Shown here: in pieces, positions 55,077-64,000 of the stretch
Position numbering within the stretch: the first letter of the stretch is position 1
Layout: the number at the start of each line of letters is the position of its first letter
Source of the DNA: Macrophomina tecta
Lineage: Eukaryota; Ascomycota; Dothideomycetes; Botryosphaeriales; Botryosphaeriaceae
Length of the DNA stretch: 64,000 nt
Direction: 5' to 3'
NCBI GenBank assembly: GCA_024180945.1
Contig: JAKSGN010000005.1
Span: forward strand, 434,001 to 498,000
The notes under the pieces: model-generated
Told to the model about the DNA's origin: nothing
What the model saw: the letters and a program-made list of their open reading frames with translations, nothing else
The model's database searches: none
Position numbers and translations under genes: made by a program

Positions 55077-56260
55077 ATGTCTCTCCGCAGCGAATGGCGC
55101 CTTCCGCGCGAAGGTACACGGCACCCCAATGACATCACCCTCTACATTTGCGCCAGAGCTGATTTGACCTCCACTGCCCAGGCTTCACCATCGACACCCT
55201 CGCGCGCCTCTTCAAGCACACGGCGCTCAACCCCGCCCTCACGCTGCCGCTCATTCTCCTCGCCCGCTGCACGTCGAGAGGACAGGATGTCGCCTCCACC
55301 CACCCCACCGCGCTCAAACACCTCAAGACGCTCCTCTACCTCGGTCTTGCCGACCGCGTCAGCGCCTGGCTCGACCGCGCCGTCGCCAACAACTGGACCA
55401 ACGACACCTACGACTGGGACAAGGAGCTCGTCGTCGTAACCGGCGGCAGCGACGGCATCGGCAAGGAGATCGTCCTCCTCCTCTCCGCCCTCTCCATCCG
55501 CGTCGCCGTCATCGACATCCAGCCGTCCACCTACGACCTGCCCGCCGCCGCCTCGTACTTCCACTGCGACCTCTCCTCGCCCGCCTCCATTGACGCCGCC
55601 CTCGCCTCCATCCGCACCCGCTTCTCCGCCGACCCCACCATCCTCATCAACAACGCCGGCGTTTGCTTCGGCAAGCCCCTCCTCTCCACCCCGCCCCACC
55701 TCGTCCGCAAGACCTTCGACATCAACACCCTCTCGCACTTCCACCTCACCCAGTCGCTCCTCCCCTCCATGATCGCGCGCAACCACGGCACCATCGTCAC
55801 CGTCGCCAGCCAGGCCGCGTACGTCGCCGCCCCGTACCTCGCCGACTACGCCGCCAGCAAGGCCGCCGCGCTCTCTTTGCACGAGGCCCTCGCCGCCGAG
55901 CTCGCGACCGTCTACAGCGCGCCCAAGGTGCGCACCATCGCCGTGTGCCAGAACTACACGCGCACGAAGCTGTTCGCCGGCTTCAAGCCCGGCGACGGCT
56001 TCGTCAACTACGCGCTCGAGCCGCAGACGGTCGCCGAGGCGGTCGTGCGCGCCGTGCTGCGCGGCCGCAGCGACCTGATCGTGCTGCCCGCCGCCGGCTG
56101 GTGGATCAGCGCCAAGGTGCGCGGATGGCCGCTGTGGATGCAGGCCGGGCTGCGGAAGAGGTGCGTCGAGTTGATGAGGGGCTGGAGGGGCAGGATCGTC
56201 GAGCAGGAGGGAGAGAGGGCCGAGCCCGAAGGGGGCGTCGAGGCGGACAAGAAGGAGTAG
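55077..56260 (+). CDS. Retinol-dehydrogenase-10-like SDR (SDR16C type)
   Basis: Two exons, 55077-55113 and 55182-56260, encode 371 residues. The N-terminus (MSLRSEWRLPREGFTIDTLA) leads into a hydrophobic segment (LNPALTLPLILLA) and a helical leader typical of membrane-associated SDR16C enzymes. The cofactor site is LVVVTGGSDGIGKEI (TGGSDGIG at residues 99-106); NNAG is present in ILINNAGVCFGKP; catalytic residues appear in VTVASQAAYVAAPYLADYAA and YAASKAAALSLHEAL. The C-terminus holds WWISAKVRGWPLWMQAG and an acidic tail. Family enzymes oxidise or reduce lipophilic alcohols and ketones at the ER or lipid droplets; the substrate is unknown. The minus-strand 246-codon frame opposite is a GC-rich shadow. 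Confidence 0.93.
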
Positions 56261-57743
56261 GCTGCCCTCGCTTTTTGCCTGTTTCGCGCACTGTTTCGTC
56301 CCGTGCGGGGTGGATGGTTTTGCACGTTGGAAGTGGCTTTATATCTGGCAGCCGTCGCCCCGCAGCTGTGGGATTGGGGATATGTTCTCATAGCGATTTT
56401 CCCATGGCAAAGTCCTGCCCGTTGTCGGGTAGGATTGAGTTTTTTTTTTTTTTTTTTTTTTCCCGGATTGTAGTGTGCATGGGAACGATGAGGTTGATCG
56501 ACAAGAGATGCTTCTAAGGCGACAGTCTTTCGTCATGCTTCAAAGCCGACAATAATAGGTTCGTCCTTCCGTCGAATGTCTTCCCGTCAAGTGCCATCTT
56601 GCCCGTGAAATCGGGATCACCCCAAATGTAAGAGAGGGCCTGATACTTAGGGTCGCCATCCAGACATACGATACGTGTGTGGCAGCGACGCTTCCTCCCC
56701 AGGATCCCGAAAGTAGATCGAGGAGGCGACTCTCGTCGCGCTTCTTGTTAAGCGGAGCATGCTGTAAGTCGGCCGGCATCCCCGTTGCGAGCAGGCAGTT
56801 TCTGCTGCGCTGATTGTGCTGGTGAACGCAGGGTAAGGTCTCTGGTCGCGTCCTTATCTTCTTGGCTCGAGAAGCGGTTCGAGAGCGGCCGTCCGGCTGT
56901 TGTTTTGGCATCGGAGTGCACAAGGCTGAGCAAAGGAGTCACATGCGTCAGCGAGCTGCGTCTTGAAACACCCTGGAGTTGTGTGTAAGCCGGCCAATTG
57001 AACACATGAATCGTCGCGAGTCGTGGTACAGGATGTAACGGTTAAATCACAGCGTGCGTTGCTCAGGCAGAAATTCACCTAAACCCAAGATCCAGGACGC
57101 AGGTGCCCGGTCTTCCTTCATAGCACTTCAAGCACCAGCGAAAGTACGCGGCGTAGCCTTGTTGTCCTTGGGACCATATGTGGATCGCCTCCTCGTACTA
57201 TGCATGCGCAGCAATCGCTGAGTCTCATAGCTTTCACAAGGTGAACACTTACACACGGGGAATTGAAGCGGTCACGTGGATGTCAGTATTATCATATCAA
57301 AATTGTCAGACATTTACGTCAATATGACTGCTTTGATTGACCACCAGTGGTTGTTGTTGTGGTTGCTTTAGAGGCACAAATCACGGTCCAATCATTTCAC
57401 GCGGTCCAAACCTATTTGCGGCTCGCATTTGGCTTTCCTCGACCCATTCACGGTGTACGTGAGTTCTCATGGCATTGGCTTACCCAGCTTTGAAGCAGAA
57501 AGTGCAAAGTCTCGTAATGTGGCGGACTGCTGGTCAACTCTATCTGGCCAGTCGGGACCGACGTGGAACATTACAGCACTTCATGAGCCACCCAAAGTTA
57601 ATCCACAGTACGCCAGCAAAGGAAGATGAAACGAAAATCCGAATAGAACACCGACGATAGATCTGACTGTAATGATGAACGGCCTACTCTGTCTCTGCAC
57701 GTCTCTTCCACCTTGCCCCAGGGGTAGCTTTCGAATGCCAGCT
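56261..57743. other. Convergent intergenic region, 1.5 kb
   Basis: Shared 3' flanks of the SDR and the esterase gene, with a T-run at about 56440-56461. No gene is supported. Confidence 0.5.
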
Positions 57744-59119
57744 TCATCTGTTCCCGGGGACAGGAGCATCTGAGCATTGTGATGGAGCACCTGTAGGCGT
57801 TGCTTGCCGGACGGTCAATTCGCAGAGAAGACGCTCGAGCGCAACGACGTAGCCACCAGGCTGCGGGTGGAATACACGCAAAACCGAATCGCTAACGAAG
57901 TCACTCCTGCTCAGCATACTCCTACCCCGGTACGCCGGATCTGGGCCGCTGTTGTCTATAAGAGCAACTTCAAGCTCGAAGTTCTCATTTTTCGCCGCGC
58001 GCACCGCGTTGACTATCGTGTCCTCGAACGTCGTCAGCCCTTGCTGGCCAGTGACCTGACGCACTGCCAAATCATTTGAGCTTTCACGCGCTTCTTCCAC
58101 GTATGACCTCTCCTGAAGAGACTCGTCGTCGCGCTTCCCCCGCCTTCTGCCGGGGCCGCTGGTGCCCCACTCGAAGAAAAGAAGATCCTCTCGGTTCGGA
58201 TCGGGTTCTCGGACGCCTGGTTCGCAGTATCGACCAAACATGCGTCCAAAATCCGCGTCGTAGTCTATATAGACGAATTGCGGGCCTGCCCGCGCGACCG
58301 TTTCCCTGATGACCCGGTTCACGGCGAGTGTCAGGTCGTTCATGCGCGTTCTTCTCACTCGCGTCAAATATTGCTTCTGCGCTGCCGGCTCGATATTGTA
58401 CCAGAAGGACCAAGTGACGCGGTCGCACCAAGGATCCGAGTCGTCGAAGAACTGCGCGTAGCCAGTCCAGTACACGAACCCGCCCGGGCCCAGCTTCGGG
58501 CCCAGCGCCTGGGCCAAGGCAGCGAGATTGTTCGGCAGCGCGCCGCGAATCAGGGCCACGGTCCTGTCAAGCTGGTCCTGGCAGTCGGAATCTCGGCCGG
58601 GGAGCCACTGGTAGATGCAGCGGTTGAGTATGTCCGAGAGGCCCACGTCGTTGCCGCCCGCCGACACGACGATCATGTCGTAGCCGTTGCCGAGCGCGGA
58701 AACTTGCTGCTCCAGGATCTGCGGCGCGGTGGCTCCGGAGCAGGAGAGGAACTCGAACTGCGGCTTCGGGCTCGGCATGCCTCTGTAAGCTTGCAGCTGC
58801 ATGGGCAGCGAGAGATCGTAGCGCGAGCAGCGACCCGAGTCTTGGAGCTTTCTGCCAGCACCAATACCAGCGGAGCTAAGAGAGAGAGAGAGAGTGAGTG
58901 AGTGCGTGGGTGAGAGATCAATGCAGCTCCGGCGGGATGAAGAAAGGAATTTACGTACTACGAGTCTCCGACTGCAGCCCATTTCCTTATGTTGAGGACC
59001 TGATTTGCTTGCCTCTTCGCCTTGTCATCGTTTTCGATGGGAGTGCCTGGGACCAAGCATCTTACGGCTGTGATATAGATCACCGCAAGAAAGGAAAATG
59101 AATAAAAGCGGGACTTCAT
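57744..59119 (-). CDS. Secreted SGNH/GDSL-type lipase/esterase
   Basis: Two exons, 59119-58959 and 58875-57744, encode 430 residues. The first exon provides a signal peptide (MKSRFYSFSFLAVIYITAVR) and ends inside the catalytic motif; splicing completes GDSYSAGIGAG, with nucleophile Ser53. Other SGNH blocks are FEFLSCSGATAPQILEQQ (conserved CSGA), VVSAGGNDVGLSDIL (Gly/Asn of block III at ~127-130) and FHPQPGGYV, with the catalytic His near the C-terminus. The intron has a pyrimidine tract formed by a (CT)n repeat before TTAG. Between the FGRYCEPG region and the His block there is an Arg/Glu-rich insert (RRRGKRDDESLQERS) that looks disordered. The protein is likely extracellular and hydrolyses ester bonds; lipid or cell-wall substrate is unknown. 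Confidence 0.93.
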
Positions 59120-59741
59120 TCTACAAATCTAGACGTTATCAGTTATGCAGCAGTTCAAGATGAAGGATTCATAATAGCCGAAGCCGTTGGTTTTCTGCGC
59201 TGAGAAAACTGAGCGAACGCTTTATTCTCTCTATATTCTGGCTGTCATTGATATTTCCTCCAGTAAATTGCAGATCCTCTTTTGGACAGCTCGAAGGTAA
59301 AGTTTTCGGAGCAGAGCCATAATAGATTGAAAGCGTTAAACTCAGAGCATGTGCGCAACAATTATTCCGGGCGATCCGCAAAATCGCCACCTTCACCATT
59401 GCGCAGCATCCTTATCTCTGTAGGAAGATGGCCTCGCATCTATTTCGAGACGTGCCCTCGCAGGAGAAACTAAATTAGGACCCAAACTTTCCCACTTAGG
59501 ACATAATCCCTAGCGATGGGTTCGTCCAACTCCTACTGCTACTTTTCAACCGTTGCAGCAATACTTGGTAAGCGTGCCTTCCAGCAAAACCTGAATCGCT
59601 GATAGTATCTTCCTCCGACTGCGTCGATGAAGTTCGTTCCTCAGTCGTTTGGCTTGCGGATCTCGCCTACTCAAACTCGACAATTCTTGACTTTTCTCAG
59701 CGCTGAACGCAGTTCAAGCTCCAGGAAACAGGGTCTGCAGT

Positions 59742-59837
59742 TCGGTATTACTCATGTCGTACGGGAGAAGAATCTACTGTGTGTGTGTTGTGCGGGGGCA
59801 GGGGTAAGTATCGTTATTTGGTGGACCCGTGACAAGG
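59742..59837 (+). repeat. Left arm of fold-back inverted repeat
   Basis: Reverse-complementary to 59912-59994. A perfect 27-bp match (59742-59768 with 59968-59994) forms the outer end, and a 14-bp perfect match (59814-59827 with 59922-59935) the inner end, with small indels between. The arms are separated by 74 bp. Confidence 0.85.
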
Positions 59838-59911
59838 AGGCAAAAAGCTCGGTGCGAGCAGAATTATGATAGCTGGTTGGCTGAAATGGTCACGTATAGG
59901 CTACTTAATGC

Positions 59912-59994
59912 CCTTGTAACTGGTCCACCAAATAAAGATATTTACCCCTCCCCCCACAGTAGCCTTCTCTCCCGTACGACATGAGTAATACCGA
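59912..59994 (-). repeat. Right arm of fold-back inverted repeat
   Basis: Pairs with 59742-59837. Similarity outside the 27-bp outer block becomes patchy, so the ends of the original element are not defined. Confidence 0.85.
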
Positions 59995-61772
59995 GCTGGC
60001 CGACAAGCCTCCTTAAAAAGAAAGCTTTTGCAGCGATTGAAACATGCGGCAGTCGTCGGAACGCGTAGGTTGGCCCGGAAAACTAAGCTTGAGGGGTGCG
60101 GCACCAGAGCTTTGGGTTCCTCCGACAGGTAGGTCTTCACACCTTAATTTGGCGACAGCGCCATTGTAGCAAGCAGAATATCCGTGCGAGAGCCGTTTAA
60201 ATGCCTCAGTGCATGATTTAGTCTATTTTGAACCCAAGGCAGTTGGGTGAAATCTTGGTCTACCCAAGTAGTCGCAGTGTCTGAAACACTCATACAAAGT
60301 GCGAAGGCTGTGTCATGCTACGTCGAGGCACACTGATGCCATTCACCATCCTACTCAAGACTTTAGATGATTCTCATGCTGTGCCCGTGCGATGAGATTA
60401 TTAATGCTGATAAGAGATGGGATTGATGGTACGCACATGAGGATATCATCGACGTCAACCGGAGACTGAACTGGAGGCTGCTATGCGCTGAAAATGCCAT
60501 ATACATGAATTCAGAGAAGAAACTCATACCTGCAGGATTCGCTTAGGCTCCCTGCTTCTCAATACCACGTCCACGCTCCGTAGGTCACGCTTGGAGAGAC
60601 CCGAAATAGGGGGGATGCGTCTTCAATGACGGTGAAGAAGCGGGAATTGTGTCGAATCTGTACGGCGCATTGATGCATCTGAGAGGCGAGAGAGAGAAAA
60701 GCTCTCTAGGTTGATGCACATTGTATACAGCAAGGTGATTGTGATGAGGCGAACAAGAAAAAAAAAAGCTATGCAAGTACAGACGATTGGACACATATAG
60801 CGGAAGGCTGGAAGGTCCAGGATTTCGCTGGGTAAGGCATCAAAGGTAGACGTTATGGTCGGTAGCTATCTTCAGAGCAATACTGGTATGTCGGACGTTT
60901 CTGATCTTCTTATACTACTACTGCGGCACTACTTCAGCAAGTCTGTTTTAGTCCTCTCTAGTTTTGTAGAAAGCCCTCCTATCTAAGGACCCTACTCCTC
61001 AGCATAGAAATAAAGCCGTGGATCGTAATCACATTACCAAGCTTCGGCGGATCTCATTTTTGGAGACTTTGGGAATATATGTTAGAACAAGTGCAGTGAC
61101 AGCTTATTCAGTAGTAATGGGATGAATTGGCATAGGCTGGCATGCCTCGTTGAGGAAGGCGCTAAGGGCCTCCCTTATACCCATACTAGCTACTGTGATA
61201 TAACAGTGGTGTAACACGCTTGCTTGCTGAAATAGGTATGTGACGAGCCAAAACACTTGTGAATCAAATGTTCCAACAGTATAGAATGCGGCATTTTCGT
61301 AAAGGGCTCATCGCAAGGTTTTCTTCAAGAGTGGCATCATTTGAAAGATTATCTATTCTCCCGTGGAAACTGGTCGCTTGTGTACGCACTGTTCATGACA
61401 AAGCGGTTGGAATGCTCCTTGTTTGCATACTATATCTTTGGCATGTTTGGGCTTACAATAGAATAATATTGCCGACCAATCAAAGTCTGTTACGAGAAAA
61501 CATTGGCGCAGATGCAGAGGGATGCCTGAGCTCATATCATTGATTTTCCAGGGTGCTGTTTGGATGCGCTTTAGTTCATGGGCACTTCGGACGGGCTCCG
61601 AGCTACCTTCCTGGAGAAAAGATCGGTCATAGCTAAAGGAGGTCCAAGGGCTCCTCAGCACTCTGGTAAAACCTCCCCAGTATAATGTTGCAACGTGAAT
61701 ACCAATGGTTCAACGATCGTGAGAAAGCGGTTCCCTAAAGGATGAAGAAGATCTGGAGATGACCAAGTTGCT

Positions 61773-62322
61773 TTGAGCCGTTTCTTAAATGACTTCAAGG
61801 TGCTATCATTGAAGCATTTTTGTCGTCATTGGCTCTCTGGTCAGTCTCCCTACGAATGGTCACAAATGGAAGACACTTACGAAGTATGGAAAGAGCTGGC
61901 GCGCGCAAACATGTATCAGTCTACGAGAGTTGGCTGGCATTTCAATAGGCATATGGAAATGGATGTCGTCGAGGAAGCTATCTTGATTATCACAAGAATA
62001 TACTGAGGAGTTGCGCTGAGGGTTACAACAGCGGATCAATGGGTCCGATATGGTCGAAGAGACCATGAGATCCGAAGGAGGTATGAAGAGACCTTTGGTT
62101 GACTTTGGCTACCGGTTAGAGGGCGTTGGCTATGGAAGAGCCTTGATCCTTACTCATTACGGGCAATTGGGTTCGAGGCCGGACAATGTAATGGTCGGAG
62201 ACGCGGTCTGCTTTTCATGGGATATTAGGATCCATTCATTCTACACAGGCACGAAGAGAGAGGAACATTATGGTTCATACGTAAGGCTTATATTCCTGGA
62301 ACCATGGAAAGGGAATATTTAG
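61773..62322 (+). pseudogene. Possible decayed coding fragment (HET-like C-terminus?)
   Basis: Two neighbouring frames read as protein-like but are interrupted by stops: EDTYEVWKELARANMYQSTR (61773-62006, no ATG needed for the call) and, in another frame, ALILTHYGQLGSRPDNVMVG followed by DAVCFSW and YGSYVRLIF (62050-62322). The spacing 'T..G..G..P.....GD' resembles the C-terminal part of fungal heterokaryon-incompatibility (HET) proteins. This is weak pattern matching; no N-terminal HET motif is found. It may be a relic of some other gene or chance. Confidence 0.2.
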
Positions 62323-64000
62323 AAGCAACAAAAGCTTAAGACGCGATAAAGTTCTGGATCGAATAGGCTGGCTTGTCCGGTGCGAGTCATTTCATGCAAT
62401 TCCCGCACTCATGTGACATCGGATTGCTACTGGACATGTAGACACGAGCCGCTCAGGGAGCAGCACTGCACCAGGCCTTCATTAATTGTTGCTTTCAGAT
62501 AATTCAGTAGTATCCCCGATCACCCCCTTACGCGAGTATCAGCAGTGACGACGCAAATGGAATGCATTTGGGGAAAATTTAGGAACCCTGCATTTTTCAT
62601 TCCGTTTCATGAACATGATTGGGCCAGTCTAGTAAATGAAAAGAGCCTATTCAAAGATGGCGAGCTGATGAGCCGATAGCTCGCATGCTGGTATGGTATA
62701 ACCTGCGGTGCGGAAGCATATTTTCGCGTCGCCGTCCTTTTCCATCCACTCCCGCACTCTTCCTTCCCTAAACTAAGAAATATCAATACCTGGTACCCTT
62801 AACTATCTTAAAGGCTTGTAAAATTGCGTTTCTGTCAAGCTGAGAAGATATGAAGTGACCTGCGCTGTGAGTAAGACTGCTCGGTTGTTGATGGTCTCCA
62901 GTACGTCATCCAGACCAGCGCAGACGAGGCATCCCTGCCAATTTGGGATACGTGGACAGCGAGAGGTGCTTTTTGCAGCTGCCAAAGTATCAGCGGATGA
63001 AACCTAAAGAGATAGGTCAGGTCGGTCTGTCTACCCTCAACTTCCGACTAACCTTACCTAATGTTGGACCGAAAAAAGCACGGCGCAGTGCGAATTGATT
63101 AAATTATATCCCAACACCTAAGCCTCGCTAAAACTTTATCTTCCAGAGTTTAGTGGTTGCCTGCTTTTTTTTTTTAGCAGTTGCTTAAGGCTGTAGGTGT
63201 GATGGTCCGCAGGCTTGGTACGTGGACAAGGCGAACTGACGGCTGCTATTGGATGACACGGACTGTTGTCATCCCCGAAGTGCCGTTGATTCAAGAAAAC
63301 TCTGTATATCGAGGCTTCTTGCTTGCAGAATCTTTCCGTGTTTGCTCCTCCCTGATAGCTGCAAATCCCACGCTTTCTGGAGTGCGCCACGATATCACAG
63401 TGAAATTGGTGCCCACCCGGTTTCGCCTCTGCTCAGAACACTCGAACGCCATTTCATGCATGGAGAACGGGCAAATTCACTTCGCCCTGTTCCGACACTT
63501 GGGACAGTGAAGCCCTTCTGTTGCAACAATTACTTCAGCATATATTCACGCCGCTTGCGATGAGAGACTCCGCGGATTCCATGTCTCTAAGGTATGGATA
63601 AAGATGTGCAGCCATAGGAATCATTTGGGTCGAGTCCGGTGTTCCCGTCCGGCCTGGACGGTCTTTGGTATTTGAGTTTACTCCCTTCGTATCGAATAGC
63701 ACCTCAACCACTCAAATGGCGACGTGCAATTGCCTGCAGAAGCGGGACACCATTAAACCTTTCAAGGCGGCATCAGACCATTTGTTTCCAGCAACAACCG
63801 GATAACCTCTCAGTGTGTAGACCTACCATGTCGCACATGAGTCCGTCCCGAAGCATTCGTTGGCTCCCAGTAAGTTTCGAGAACTGCGAGTAGCTTCTTG
63901 ATGGCTTCCGCACCCTACCAACTAGTGTTCGAGGACAGCATGCTCCGTCAAGACCAGTATGCTCTGTACCCTGAGAGTTGTTCTGGCGTGAGCACCGCGA

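Larger units (their letters stand above)
59120..64000. other. Gene-poor, A+T-richer terminal block
   Basis: 4.9 kb without a supported intact gene. Compared with the GC-rich genes to the left, the sequence is A+T-richer and open frames are short. It includes a fold-back inverted repeat (59742-59994) and disrupted coding-like fragments at 61773-62322. The block could be degenerate transposon-derived or subtelomere-like sequence; nothing in it proves which. Confidence 0.5.

Noticed and set aside
55142..55882. 246-codon Val/Glu/Gly-rich minus-strand frame
   Set aside because: Antisense shadow of the retinol-dehydrogenase-like SDR.

Overview
The window is nuclear DNA of a filamentous ascomycete (Pezizomycotina). 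The reasons are short introns (mostly 45-120 nt, GT..AG with CTAAC/CTGAC-like branch sites), Ser/Pro-rich long proteins, and families such as an ALR1/MNR2-type CorA transporter, a Frag1/DRAM/Sfk1 protein, a DOPA-dioxygenase-like protein, fungal SDRs, a ToxD-like reductase and a Tc1/mariner transposon. I cannot name the genus. There is no bacterial operon structure, no CRISPR array and no tRNA or rRNA gene that I can see. Coding exons were joined by eye; apart from the few boundaries flagged in the entries, the joined lengths are multiples of three.

Layout. 1-25 kb is a housekeeping-like stretch: the 3' part of a large coiled-coil (involucrin-repeat-like) protein, allantoicase, a CorA-type Mg2+ transporter, a Sfk1-like membrane protein, a FrnE/DsbA-like oxidoreductase, an 88-residue single-pass membrane protein, a DOPA-dioxygenase-like protein, a 621-residue protein of unknown function and a Ser/Thr-rich single-pass membrane protein. 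27-38 kb holds an AP endonuclease (APN1) and the 18S rRNA dimethyladenosine transferase (DIM1), divergent from a 326-bp shared promoter, then a cyclase-family enzyme and a 1113-residue protein of unknown function.

39-44 kb is a decaying accessory island. An intact Tc1-like DD34E transposon (39520-40830, 30-bp perfect inverted repeats, TA duplication) sits inside a secreted-protein gene read on the minus strand. That gene also carries two frameshifts and an in-frame stop, and its divergent neighbour, an ankyrin-like gene, carries a one-base frameshift.

44-59 kb contains a ToxD-like enoyl reductase, two SDRs, a small cysteine-containing secreted protein, two small conserved-looking proteins and a secreted GDSL/SGNH esterase, separated by long gene-free spacers. 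59.1-64 kb is A+T-richer and gene-poor, with a ~90-bp fold-back inverted repeat and broken reading-frame remnants. I found no convincing new multi-gene system; the most informative structure is the transposon-disrupted, multiply broken secreted-protein gene and its frameshifted neighbour.
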